Of a stretch of 64,000 nucleotides of DNA, positions 24,001 to 32,441 are shown piece after piece. Within the stretch, counting starts at the first letter, position 1. The number at the start of each line of letters is the position of its first letter. The position numbers and the translations under genes were made by a program. The notes under the pieces are model-generated. The model did no database searches, was not told the origin of the DNA, and saw nothing but the letters and a program-made list of their open reading frames with translations. Source of the stretch: Anseranas semipalmata (lineage: Eukaryota; Chordata; Aves; Anseriformes; Anseranatidae); assembly GCA_013399115.1 (NCBI GenBank), contig VXAA01000092.1, positions 432,381 through 496,380 on the forward strand, in the 5' to 3' direction.

Positions 24001-25526
24001 CCTGGTTTACCGGGATGCCAAGCCACGACTGGACAGCTTGCAGAAGCCCTATGTGCCTCGGAAAAAGGTAAAGAGCCCAAGCTCTGAAGGGAGAACAGTT
24101 GCACTGGTGCTGTTGGTGTCTGGAAGTGGTACCTACCGCAACCCACGTGCTGCAAAGGGTGGCAAGGAGAGAGGGCTGTGGCATGGGCTGTGGTAGAATA
24201 ACAGTCACTGAATCTGCAGAGCATCTCTGGAGGCCATGGAAAGCTGATCTAATGTTGCTTAACACACTGATAATCTTAGGTCAGTGTCTAAAATGGACCA
24301 GCTTGGTCCAAAAAATAGAGTCCATCTCACCTACCTCCTGCAGAAGCACAAGCTTGTGTTAGTCTAGGAGAGGAGGCAGGAAAAGGAGGTGGAGGATCGT
24401 CACTCTGGAAGGGAGGCACACTGCAGCCTCCTGGTCTTCCTTCTTTGCAGCATGGGAGGATGCTGCCTGGCCCTCCTGCCCGAAAGACAAAAGCAGAGGT
24501 CCTGGAGGGGATCCTGATGGCCATGAGAAACACCTCAATCGTCACCGATGTCCCCTTGGGTATGTCCTTGCACTCCCAGTCTCTCCTCTTCATGTCACCG
24601 CAGAAGCAGGGGCAGGATCTGAACACAAAGGCGTCCCTGAGCTCAGCCCCAGCGGGCGGGTGTTGGGAGCGGAGGCTCCCCCAGTTGCTGCTTGCACCCC
24701 ATGTCCCTGAGCACCTCAACCCACCACAGCATTGGAGCCTGATGCTCTAGCTATGGGTTAACGGAGAAGTAAATGACAAGCAGACATTGCTGGAGTCTCT
24801 TGGCTCCACAACTGGAGTAACCCTACCCCAAACCCAGCTGCTGGGGAAGCAATCTTAGAATAGAAGTGTATTTGCCCCTGAGATGAAGCAGGACGTGGGT
24901 CTTTGAGCACTGGCCAAGTTTTATCTCTGTCCCAGCCGCTATGGTGGTACAATCCTGAACTGCTAGTACAAGCCCATGCTTCCGATCTCGCTACTCTCAG
25001 TGCTGTTTCTTTTCCTCCCACTAACTGGGGCAAGAGTGGTAGAAAAGGGAAAAAATAGGACACGTTCTGCGGGCTCTAGCAGGAGCCACTGCACAGCTTG
25101 AATCCAGCCCTGTGGCCACACAAACACCTGTCTTCACTCTTGAATTGCTCAAGACCTCTCCCAGCCCAGCTCCCCCAGCCCTGGCCACAGCGCTGTGCTG
25201 CTGGGATGGGAGAGCTGGGGCTGCTGGCAGGGGCCATTGCTCTGCTCACACCTTTTCCAGCATCTGCTTTGCAAAAGAAGAAATCCAGCCCCAAGATGTA
25301 TCGGGAGACACTGAGGCTGATGGAGGAACTTCTGGAGGTGTTTGAGACCGGTGAGGAGCTGGCCCCGGGCATGGCCAGGCTTTCGGATGAGGTGCCGGTG
25401 ATCAAAGCTCTTCTCGCGGAGGCAGCTTCCAAGAAGGGGAGCCCCAAACAGTTGCAGACGCCAGGGAAAAGAGTGGCCAAGAAGGTGCCCAAAGTGAAGC
25501 CTGCAACACAGCCAGGGGTTGAATAA
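11926..25526 (+). CDS. XRRA1: X-ray radiation resistance-associated protein 1 (17 coding exons)
   Basis: XRRA1 is a vertebrate leucine-rich-repeat protein whose expression was linked to X-ray response. Its molecular role is unsettled. The coding exons are 11926-12019, 13111-13265, 13472-13543, 14330-14402, 15095-15192, 16821-16954, 17473-17571, 18616-18875, 19283-19323, 20223-20339, 21438-21531, 22240-22358, 22801-23076, 23662-23827, 23955-24067, 24451-24559 and 25261-25526. They join in phase with GT-AG introns to 2286 nt (761 aa; the human protein is about 790). LRRs run from about residue 133 to 265 (LRELELSLNGL, LEDLDLSYNNL, LKVLRLTANRLRSLPPDL, LEVLLLDDNRL, LRELNLDRNGI) and again at about 370-410 (LKHLSLAFNKI, LKELTFHNNPL). 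The C-terminal half is low-complexity linker plus conserved short blocks (YKGYEELL, LDSLQKPYV). The N-terminus MATTRLYKMGDG and NCFPARN match the family start. There are no internal stops. Confidence 0.96.
12470..12845 (+). mobile_element. CR1 element, 3' portion, in XRRA1 intron 1
   Basis: Diverged CR1: the end of ORF2 is recognisable around 12545-12700 (GGCTTACAGCTGCCTGAAGG, TTGGGTTGGACGTTAGCAG), followed by the 3' UTR (GGGAGGTTGGATTGGAGACC) up to the degraded tail near 12845. It is more diverged than the copies at 10 kb and 46 kb. Confidence 0.8.
13111..13265 (+). CDS. XRRA1: XRRA1 coding exon 2
   Basis: The acceptor TGCCAG precedes GGGCTGGGCG, and the donor is CTG before GTGAGT. It encodes GAGRWMLAPR through DNILDEPFL. 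The final DEPFL is the conserved family block, while the rest is poorly conserved linker. Confidence 0.9.
13472..13543 (+). CDS. XRRA1: XRRA1 coding exon 3
   Basis: The exon is 24 codons in phase 0 (MKHHCLKNPSDLCSVNIS, then SQNLVS), between TCCCAG and GTGAGT. It matches the conserved NPSDLC/NIS block upstream of the LRRs. Confidence 0.93.
14330..14402 (+). CDS. XRRA1: XRRA1 coding exon 4
   Basis: The exon encodes AKEDDFEKFDCVAFINAAEN plus LLTL, the LRR entry. Its acceptor is preceded by a long (TA)n and poly-T tract (14296-14326). The donor is TTAG before GTAAGG. Confidence 0.94.
15095..15192 (+). CDS. XRRA1: XRRA1 coding exon 5 (LRR)
   Basis: The exon encodes EPFRKFPGLRELELSLNGL through GDFLHLE, which contains an LxxLxLxxN repeat. 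Splice sites are TTGCAG and GTAAGA. Confidence 0.94.
16821..16954 (+). CDS. XRRA1: XRRA1 coding exon 6 (LRRs)
   Basis: The exon encodes DLDLSYNNLSPEDVWTLGDL and LKVLRLTANRLRSLPPDL, two consecutive LRRs. It ends in phase 2 at GGGA before GTGAGT. Confidence 0.95.
17265..17320 (+). mobile_element. Old CR1 3'-tail fragment in XRRA1 intron 6
   Basis: The motif GAGCTAGATGGTCTTTCAGA, then CTGATTCGATTTAGCTGCTTTTA, resembles the 3' end of ancient amniote CR1. It is short and diverged. Confidence 0.45.
17473..17571 (+). CDS. XRRA1: XRRA1 coding exon 7 (LRR)
   Basis: The exon encodes SAHLRFPSLEVLLLDDNRLS, then DPSVFVSLSNLC, matching the conserved LMLDDN/LSxPxxFxSLxNL block. Splice sites are TTCACAG and GTAAGC. 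It ends in phase 2. Confidence 0.95.
18616..18875 (+). CDS. XRRA1: XRRA1 coding exon 8
   Basis: The exon opens with the LRR SLRELNLDRNGISAVPYL and continues into a Gln/Pro/Glu-rich linker ending at EYVVLQNNGDPDRT. Splice sites are GATAG (weak, non-C at -3) and GTGAGC. The weak acceptor could allow skipping, but no in-frame evidence for this is visible. Confidence 0.93.
19283..19323 (+). CDS. XRRA1: XRRA1 coding exon 9 (41 bases)
   Basis: This very small exon encodes EVVFDSGSQGCPVL between GTTGCAG and GTAAGA. It is supported by phase agreement (1 to 0) and by the conserved EVVF block. Confidence 0.85.
20223..20339 (+). CDS. XRRA1: XRRA1 coding exon 10
   Basis: The exon encodes linker followed by FPELKHLSLAFNK, the return of the LRRs. 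Splice sites are CTTTAG and GTGATT. It is 39 codons in phase 0. Confidence 0.9.
20519..20686 (-). mobile_element. CR1 fragment (second subfamily) in XRRA1 intron 10
   Basis: The plus strand begins ACAGAATCACAGAATCACAG, the reverse of a CR1 8-bp tail repeat. It is followed by GGTTGGACGAGACCTTCAAG and GATCACCTAGTCCAACC. The element lies antisense to XRRA1 and abuts another CR1 tail. Confidence 0.7.
20687..20896 (-). mobile_element. CR1 3' UTR fragment, same GC-rich subfamily as 46 kb
   Basis: The segment runs from the tail (ATCATAGAATCACAGAGTCA) through the 3' UTR block shared with the copies at 10 kb, 46 kb and 61 kb. It breaks off at AGAGGGAAGAGTTTG. It keeps the 80-base block missing from the 10-kb copy. 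Confidence 0.88.
21438..21531 (+). CDS. XRRA1: XRRA1 coding exon 11 (LRR)
   Basis: The exon encodes IADETALLPVAFFPRLKELT, then FHNNPLTTTRS, matching the conserved family block before the C-terminal half. Splice sites are CTTGCAG and GTACAG. It ends in phase 1. Confidence 0.95.
22240..22358 (+). CDS. XRRA1: XRRA1 coding exon 12
   Basis: The exon encodes GQPPLLTRLLQQRLGIKLVR through LKASRK, a basic helical segment conserved as PPLLxxFLQxRLGI in the family. Splice sites are CCGACAG and GTGAGG. Confidence 0.94.
22801..23076 (+). CDS. XRRA1: XRRA1 coding exon 13
   Basis: This 92-codon, phase-0 exon encodes a low-complexity Pro/Ser/Ala linker (VSSHLPKVKKQPLMLDAP at its start, EDVEAFFMTQ at its end). 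Only the ends are recognisable as family blocks. The middle looks fast-evolving. Confidence 0.9.
23662..23827 (+). CDS. XRRA1: XRRA1 coding exon 14
   Basis: The exon encodes VEDVSGPLLRPVAQDRLEKR through EKYKGYEELLGGDTDPDFIE and PV. KYxGYEELL and DPxFIEP are conserved. The acceptor TTTGAG is an atypical GAG. Confidence 0.93.
23955..24067 (+). CDS. XRRA1: XRRA1 coding exon 15
   Basis: The exon encodes GIQKNVQALYYILKHPLVYR, then DAKPRLDSLQKPYVPRKK, one of the most conserved C-terminal blocks. Splice sites are TTCACAG and GTAAAG. Confidence 0.96.
24451..24559 (+). CDS. XRRA1: XRRA1 coding exon 16
   Basis: The exon encodes HGRMLPGPPARKTKAEVLEG, then ILMAMRNTSIVTDVPL. It ends in phase 1 before GTATGT. 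Confidence 0.93.
25261..25526 (+). CDS. XRRA1: XRRA1 coding exon 17 (last)
   Basis: The acceptor CTTTTCCAG is followed by CATCTGC. The exon encodes ASALQKKKSSPKMYRETLRL, then a helix (MEELLEVFETGEEL) and a Lys-rich tail ending TQPGVE. The stop TAA (25524-25526) lies inside the polyadenylation hexamer. Confidence 0.92.
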
Positions 25527-25527
25527 A
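25522..25527 (+). terminator. XRRA1: XRRA1 polyadenylation signal overlapping the stop codon
   Basis: GAATAAAG contains AATAAA, and its TAA is the XRRA1 stop codon. If this signal is used, the 3' UTR is only about 15-30 bases. A weaker ATAAA lies at about 25552. Confidence 0.65.
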
Positions 25528-25529
25528 GC

Positions 25530-26274
25530 ACCCCGTACCTTTGTCCTCTTGGATAAAGTGTATGTTATTCTTTATAACGTGTTTGGAGCCATTCTTCCCC
25601 TCCCGAGGTTGGAAAATCGAGTGCAGTGAAAAGGTTCACCTGAGGCGTTCAGCCAGGAAATTCCAGCTTGAAAGCACCAAAACATCCAAAATGCTTCAAT
25701 GGTAGCACATGAAAACTGTTTGCTCACTGTCATGCTCTGCAGCTACTGTAAATAAGGTGTGTTCTCCCTCTCCCTGCACAAAACCGACTTGTACAAGAAC
25801 TGCCACGCTCCCTGGGCATTGCAGGGAGGTTTTGGCAGCAACGGACAGGAGGAACAGCACGGTGACCGCCCTGTCCGCATCCGCCTGCTCTGAGCAAGGT
25901 CATGGTGTCCCTGTTGTTACCAGAGCAAGGCTGGCCCTGGGGCTCTGCCTGCCGGACCTGAACGTGCTCAGGGAGCCGAGCACAAAACAGTCATTAAAAA
26001 CCCAAATCCACCCCGAGAACAGCTGTGCCAGTGCAACCGAGGGGTAGGGACAGGCGACGGGGAAGAGGGGAGATGTGGAGGATAAGCAGTCCCCACTGCC
26101 TGCTTACCCACACAAAGAGTATGTCTTTATACTCACCTTCACTTTTTTTTTTTTTTTTTCCAAAATATTAATCAACAGCTTCACTGGGCCAGGGGCACCT
26201 GTAACCTGCCGAGAACAGGCAGCCGTAGGACCTGGCAGGTTTCCACGCGCAGCAACTTCAGCAGAAACAGGCAG
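25530..26274. other. Tail-to-tail spacer between XRRA1 and RNF169
   Basis: About 0.7 kb separates the predicted XRRA1 cleavage site from the predicted RNF169 cleavage site. It contains a poly-T run at about 26142-26159. I see no exon or repeat element. Confidence 0.6.
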
Positions 26275-26293
26275 TTCACTGTCAGAACCTGGT

Positions 26294-26299
26294 TTTATT
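26294..26299 (-). terminator. RNF169: Probable distal RNF169 polyadenylation signal AATAAA
   Basis: AATAAA on the minus strand, about 4.9 kb beyond the RNF169 stop. It is the most distal canonical hexamer noticed before XRRA1. Confidence 0.55.
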
Positions 26300-26942
26300 C
26301 TGTTTTAACCTCGGCCTTTGTCCTGCAGTTAAAGTCCTCGTTGCTGTTAAAATGTACACACGATTTGTACACAGTTGACATATTTCTGTTTTGTGACAAT
26401 TTTTCACAAGCAGGATTTACTCTGTTCCAAATAACAGAAGCCACAACATGACAGAAGCCTGCATGTCATTTTACCCACACATTTACACATGCAAGTAAAC
26501 AGTCTTTCAGTAACTTCCATTGCTTTTAAAACATTCGGATGAAGCCACAGTGGTTCAGCTGAGACCCAAAATGACCGTAGTCTTTTACCGCACCGGTGTT
26601 CCGATGGCGAGCTGAGGATAACACTAAAGCACAACGATTTAAAGCATATTGGAAAAAAGTGTAGCAACATCTATATTTGTTTTAAACAGTTTGACAGTAA
26701 ACACCAAGAAAACCAGGCATACACAAAACCCCTTTGTCATCAGTTGAAGATTTCCCTGTTTGCATAGTGAATAGCTAATTCTAGATCTGCTTGACGCTTC
26801 GCCGTGCTTTAAAGATGTGGGGAAGAGAAAGGTTTGTATCAGATTTGCACCGCGCGCGGAGCTTGCTCCAGCTGCCGAGCTGGCGCCACGTCCCAGCTTC
26901 GCCGAGCGTTGCTCCAGGAAATGCCCCGCAGCTCTCCCTCAC

Positions 26943-27023
26943 GGTGGCACCCCAGACCTCATGGTGACACCCCAGACCCTCACGGTGGCACCCCAGACCC
27001 CACGGTGACAGCCCAGACCGTCA
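26943..27023 (-). repeat. Four-copy 20-21-base tandem repeat in the RNF169 3' UTR
   Basis: The plus strand reads GGTGRCACCCCAGACC with a short variable end, repeated at 26943, 26963, 26984 and 27004 with small differences (GGTGGC and GGTGAC alternate). Confidence 0.8.
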
Positions 27024-27896
27024 TGCCCACGTCCAACAGACGGGCGAGGAACGGGCCTTGGTCTTCCTCTCGATCCCCCCTGCGGGTGCGAGGGGCTGGG
27101 TTCCTGTTGAACACCGAGGGCTGGCTGAGGGATGGTGAGGAGCCGGGAGCCCTGCGGAGCTGTCCTCGAAGCAGCGCTGAAGGCCTGGTTTTAAAATCGG
27201 CGCGAGTCTTTAAGGCTTCTACCTCCCCCTCGCTTTCATTGATAAAATACACAGAAGCGCTTGTTCAAGCTATACTTCAGGACTACTGTGCACTGCATGT
27301 ACAATAGCATTTGAAGAAAAATACTGACAATATAGAACAACATTATACAATCATCTTGCATGATCCTTTCTTTTGGCACTTTTCCTTCGTTGGTCTGTTC
27401 TCACCGACTCCGAGCACGAACCTTTCCGTACATCTTTTCCCACGTAGAGAGCTCCGAAGAGTCCGAGTCGCTTTGCAGAGTCAGGCGGCGTCTTTGGCAG
27501 ATTCAGTCACTGGGTTGTCGCAGCCCCGGCCCCCCGGTCACCGGGAGGTGCTAGGAGCAGCGTGAGCAAGCTCTTGCCCTGGTTTCGCTCCCAGGAGCGG
27601 GACGGGGGGGACAGCTTGACGTGGCGGGAGGACGTGCAGGCGCCTGCGCTGTCCCACGGCCGGCAAGGACTGCCCCGAGTCCCGGAGAGAGGCGGCTGCA
27701 GGGAGGAGGAGGGTCAGAAACTGCTTCCCAGTAAGTGTCAAGGAATACTCGGTTTCATCTTAGGGCCTCTGCAGATCCTGTGCTGCATCCAGCATTCAGC
27801 AAGAGGTATTTTACTTCTCAGCGTTCTTTGTGGCAAAGGAAACACCTGCCCGTTGCAGTGTGAGAGGCTGGGAATTTCTGCTCTTTTACATGAAAT

Positions 27897-27904
27897 TATA
27901 TACA
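27897..27904 (-). promoter_or_regulatory. Pumilio-type UGUAUAUA element in the RNF169 3' UTR
   Basis: The minus strand reads TGTATATA, a full match to the PUM1/2 consensus UGUANAUA, set in AU-rich context. Function is inferred from the consensus alone. Confidence 0.4.
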
Positions 27905-30354
27905 ATTATTTTTTGTGCAAGCTTACACAAACTCACACAGTGTTAAATTAATAAAACATTCATCGTTGCTTCAAACCACCTCGAGTCTCTAACCTGACAG
28001 CGACGTGGGTGGACTTCAGGCGAGGCCGCTGGCGTGGGCGAGGTGCTCTCCGTGAGCTGGGCGGGGAACAGCAGCTGCCTGCGTTTGCCTCCGTCTTTAA
28101 GTAGCTGGATGGTGAAGCTCACGTCGAGATGCGGTTTTCTCTAAAGGCTGAAAGCAGCGGGCTAAAAACCTGCAGGCACAGAGCTCCGCGAGGGACCGAT
28201 CCCACGCCAGTGCATTACTGAAAGCTGCCACCACACGCCGGCTGCAGCACCTTATCCGAAAGGGATGGCGAAGTACAACTGCAGTGACTCCAAATCGTGG
28301 TTCAAAAAACATTCAAAGGTCTCCTTCCATACCGATGCAACAGAGCGTACGTGGTGCAGGACCTGGGCAGCCGGGAGGAGGGTTTCGGGGGGAGCCAGCT
28401 GCTGACGAAGCCAAGGTTTGGGTCTGGGGTCCGCTAACACGGCTCCTTCCCTGTCAGCTTTTTTGGCTCGAGACAAGTTCCAGCTCAGGCCGTGCCACAC
28501 GCACGTCTGCTGAGATCAGATGTAGAAAGAGGAAATTAACACAAAAAAACCTAAATATTTATGTCACTTTTTTTTTTTTAAAAAAAAGATATTTAAGAAG
28601 ACACTGGCCTGGTGTGTTAGACTTCAAAATTGTTTTTAAGAGGGGAAAGAAAGGATACATTCAGCGTGTAACCCCCCTGTAAACATAGTTTTTGTTTTGC
28701 ACGCTTGCTCAGAGAGCGCTGGCAGCCCCAGCGCGGGGGAACCAGCACAAGCACAGCGAGAAAGGAGGAAACCGTTCAGGGAAGTCTGCTCGGGGCTCAA
28801 GGGATTAACCGCAGGCAAGGAGCAAGGACAAGGGGATTTGTAAAACTAATAGTAAACCCAGATGAACTCGGGAAGTGCACACTTTAACTCAAAATATCGG
28901 GGGAAAAAAAAATCAAATTCTGGGTAAACACTGTGGGTTTCCATCCTGAGCTTATTCTTTAGAAACCACTGCAGAGGGCAAATTCAGGCCGTTGCTACTC
29001 ATCTCCGCACCGCTCTTCTAAGTCCAGTCAAGGCTCTAATTACCCCATTTCCTTCCCATTCACCGCTGGGTACGCATGATTCAGTTTGAGTCCAAAGAAC
29101 CGCGCCTGATCCGCCAGCACCGTGCGAGGGGGCAGAGATCTGCCTCCGGATGGGGTGCGGAAACCTGGTCTGGGTACGGCTTCGGACATCCAGTAGTTTG
29201 TGTGATAAGGAGATACAGATAGATATATATTACGGAATCATTGCTATAAGATTTCTCAAAACGAAAGTGTCAATCTGTTGAAATATAGTATTTAAAATAT
29301 ATAAATTTTATCCATTAAAATATAAGATTTCTTTTAAAAAAAAAATCCAGTTCAATTAGGAAAAAACGCCAGGGTCCTTGCAGTTACACAAGTATGCTGG
29401 AAGGGCAAAATAAAACCAGTTCCCGTTTTATAAGAGGAAGGGAGAAATTCAGCCATTTTTTAGATAGATAAATTCAGGAGGAATTTGGGCAACGACGGTT
29501 CTCTGGGACCGGTCCCGTCTGTATAACCGCATGAGCCGCCCTTCCCGTCGTGCCACAGGACACGGCGAGTTTAACCCGTGCTTCGGTCACGTCCTGGAAA
29601 CACCACTCGTCCCCTGGCACCGAGGTCCCCAGCGAACACACTGCAAGGCAGCACTCGCGGATGGAGCTGAGCTGACGCTTCCTGAGCCCGATTACTGGAA
29701 ATAACCCAAGAAATCACCCTGCTGCTAACGGAGGATGGGTAAGAGAGGTGAAAGGTTGGAGAGCCCAGGGGGTGGCTGCCACCGAAGGCCACTTCTGGGC
29801 AGACAACTCCCGCTCCACCAAGCCCAAGAGCGAGCCAAGCCATGCCCGACCTCGTGCCCCAAGTGGAAATTTGTAGTGCATCGCTCACCTGAGCTCTCTT
29901 AGTGGTTTGAACCTGAGGACTGCAAGCTCGGAGCGTGGCGAGGGCAGCTCGCACCCCGCGCACCCCCAGGCCCCCTGCCACAACCTCGTCGGGTGCTGGG
30001 AGAGGACGGCGATGCATCAGCTTGCCCAGGATGCGTCCTCGTGCCGCTCCTGCACACGTGAGGACGGGTCTTAGGCGTGCTGAGAGCTTGCAGGGTACCG
30101 CCACCTCCTTCCCGAGGCCACCAGGCCAGCGTCTCCCTTTCTAGACCTGAAGCCTCAGCGGCAAGGACAAGAAACCCTGGGAGAAAAGCTGCACGTGCTC
30201 CCCGGGTCACAGCACCCAGGGGACGGCTCCCGGCTGCTCTGCCCAAGCTTCCTGCTCTATCACTAACACGAACATACAAGGTCCTATAGCGTTGTTCTGT
30301 AAAATCCTGATTTTACATCCTTCTCCACTACACTCGGCCTTCTACTTGAAGAAG

Positions 30355-30478
30355 GCTTCCAGGCTGGATGTGGCTCTGGGCAGTAGCTGGCAACCCTTCC
30401 CAGAGCAGGGGGGTTGAAACTAGATGATCTTTAAGGTCCTTTTCAACCCAGACCATTCCATGATTCTATGATTCCATG
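30355..30478 (+). mobile_element. CR1 3'-tail fragment in the RNF169 3' UTR
   Basis: The segment reads as CR1 3' UTR (GCAGGGGGGTTGAAACTAGA, then TGATCTTTAAGGTCC) and ends in the tail ATTCCATGATTCTATGATTC. It is antisense to RNF169. Confidence 0.85.
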
Positions 30479-30833
30479 AAAGCAACCTCTGATCTGCACT
30501 GCTGGTGCAGACAGAGAGATACACTCATCCGTCAGTACTACAGGCGGATCTACCTGGTACTCGCTAGCAGCAGCGCGAATCACAGCCTCCCTCCCCACCA
30601 GCCCGGCTGTTTCAAGTATAAAACAAGCCAGGGTGTTCAAACACTTTAACATCAGTAACAGTCCGATCACCATAGCTAGCTGCAGCATCAGACAGAGAAG
30701 GGGACAGGCGGAGAGGGACACACTCTTCCCAGGACAGAAGTAGCCTAGCTTCCTCTCCATGAGTAGAGCTCTGCTTTCTCCTGGCATATCGGAATGGCAA
30801 GGCAACGACTGGATGAGGTCCCTCACACAGTGC

Positions 30834-30920
30834 TTGGGGTTGGAGGCACCTCCGGGTCCATCTGGTCCAACCCCTGCTCAAGCAGGGCCACCCAGAGCAG
30901 GGTGCGCAGGACCCAGTGCT
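30834..30920 (-). mobile_element. CR1 3'-tail fragment, inverted relative to 30355-30478
   Basis: The plus strand reads CATCTGGTCCAACCCCTGCT, then CAAGCAGGGCCACC, the reverse complement of the CR1 3' UTR. It is in sense orientation with RNF169, so the transcript carries two complementary CR1 pieces. Confidence 0.8.
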
Positions 30921-31229
30921 CATACAGCCCTCCTAGCTAGGGGAACCCAAACGCCACCAACTGCAGGCACGCGCGTTGCAGTGTATTCGTGGGGACGAGG
31001 GACCTCTTTCAGACCAATGGACCAGCCAGGCTGGAGGAGTTTTTCTCTCTCTTTTTTTTTTTTTTAAATCTGTAAGGACTCTGGCTTCTCTCTGAACTGG
31101 ACCTACAAATGTCTTACCACCAAAACGAAAAACAACTGTGTGGGTGGAAGTATGACAAAAAATAGTTTTCCTATAAGATAATCTGATAAACCTCATTGTC
31201 CTCTAGAAAGGCAACATCGTCCATCAGTG

Positions 31230-32441
31230 CTACTTGGCGCCCAGAGTGCTCTTCGACCGCAGCAGATACCGATCCACCCTGACTTTCCGCCTATCCACTG
31301 TCCTGTTCTCACTGTCGAAAATCCGCTGCAGGTGCAGGGCCAGCCTCCTGTCCTCCTCCTCCTGCTGGAGCTTCTGCTCCATCTCCCGCACCAGGCGCTC
31401 CTCCGGAGGCAAGCCCATCTCCCCCGCCGCGTGCCGCAGTCTTTTGACGGAGCCGTTGTGCTCCAAGTGCTTCGTTTTGCAGCGCCTCTTCCGTCCCCGT
31501 CGCAGCGACGGCGGCTGCTCGCCGATGATGTTCTCGACGGAGTTGCAGGTGCTGTTCTGCACGTTGATCAACTCGCTGTTGTTCAGGTATTTCAGCTGCT
31601 TCTTTCCCGACGTCTTGACGGCGACTCCCAGGGTGCTGTTGTCCGGCAGCGACGCGCTCACTCCCATGATCCTTCTGCTCAGCATTTTTGGGCCGAGACT
31701 AAGACAGGATTTGTCCATGAACGCGTTCACCTTGATGTCAGGGGCTTCGGACACCCGCGCGTGTAGGGAGGTGACGTTCGATCGCGCATCTGGTTCGGCA
31801 GCGCTGTCGTCTGTCGTTAAGGCCTGGGAATCTCTGTTCTTCTCACTCCCTCTTCCTGGCTTCGTTTCACTGATAGAAGGAAAGAAATCCAGCTCGGGGC
31901 GAGGGCCTCCTGTCGCGTCAGGCAGGAGCTGATCATCCTGCATTTGTGGCTGCTCTTTATTGCAGCTGCTGGGGTGGGTGATGTCAGGAGCTATAACATC
32001 TTCCCCGGGCTCCGAAGCCAAGGACGTAAGGGTTGCTTTAGAGAGAGTCTTTTTAATCTGGCGTTCCTGAAATATCTGCTCCCACTTTTTCAGTATTCTA
32101 GGACTGGCCTCGTAGGTGGTTGGCTTCTGCAGGCTCCGGTTGAGGTTCCTTGGGGTTGACTTTATAATGAGAGGGCTCAGGACTCTGCCGTCGGGAAGCC
32201 TCTTTGGAGGCGTGCACGGGGAGCAGACGATGGGCTTGAAGTGGTTGAGCTCTTCCGAGATGCTGTCGTTGCTCTCGGGGCTGATGGACCGCTCGGGCTT
32301 GTGCAGGGCCGAGAGGGACGACACGGGGTTGAGGACCAGGCGCTTCTCTGCTGTCAGGTCTGGGGCGGAGAGGCAGCGGTTGTTCTGGGTAGACGACAGA
32401 ACTCCCAGCAGAGGCGTCGAGGCGCTGGTGACGGGTGGGAC
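31230..32441 (-). CDS. RNF169: RNF169 coding exon 6 (last; MIU2 and LR motif)
   Basis: The acceptor CTTGCAG is followed by GTCCCACCC. The exon is 403 codons plus the stop TAG at 31232-31230. It contains [38 protein letters not shown] and [20 protein letters not shown]. The MIU2 helix at about 31310-31360 has the conserved Ala (RLALHLQ), and the LR motif is in the last 12 residues. MIU2 plus the LR motif is the module that selects ubiquitylated nucleosomes in the human protein. Confidence 0.97.
   Translation of the reverse strand, partial: VPPVTSASTPLLGVLSSTQNNRCLSAPDLTAEKRLVLNPVSSLSALHKPERSISPESNDSISEELNHFKPIVCSPCTPPKRLPDGRVLSPLIIKSTPRNLNRSLQKPTTYEASPRILKKWEQIFQERQIKKTLSKATLTSLASEPGEDVIAPDITHPSSCNKEQPQMQDDQLLPDATGGPRPELDFFPSISETKPGRGSEKNRDSQALTTDDSAAEPDARSNVTSLHARVSEAPDIKVNAFMDKSCLSLGPKMLSRRIMGVSASLPDNSTLGVAVKTSGKKQLKYLNNSELINVQNSTCNSVENIIGEQPPSLRRGRKRRCKTKHLEHNGSVKRLRHAAGEMGLPPEERLVREMEQKLQQEEEDRRLALHLQRIFDSENRTVDRRKVRVDRYLLRSKSTLGAK

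Larger units (their letters stand above)
26275..31229 (-). other. RNF169: RNF169 3' UTR (predicted, about 5 kb)
   Basis: The sequence from the RNF169 stop to the AATAAA at 26299-26294 contains no other gene. A very long 3' UTR is also typical of the mammalian gene. It includes a 20-21-base tandem repeat (26943-27023), a Pumilio-type UGUAUAUA site (27904-27897), a T13-A8 run (28568-28588), an AT-rich block (about 29200-29350) and two CR1 tails in opposite orientation (30355-30478 and 30834-30920). The exact end is inferred from the hexamer only. Confidence 0.65.

Noticed and set aside
31227..31932. Plus-strand frames of 179 and 232 codons opposite RNF169 exon 6
   Set aside because: They are mirror frames of a confirmed coding exon. 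The sense protein is unmistakably RNF169.
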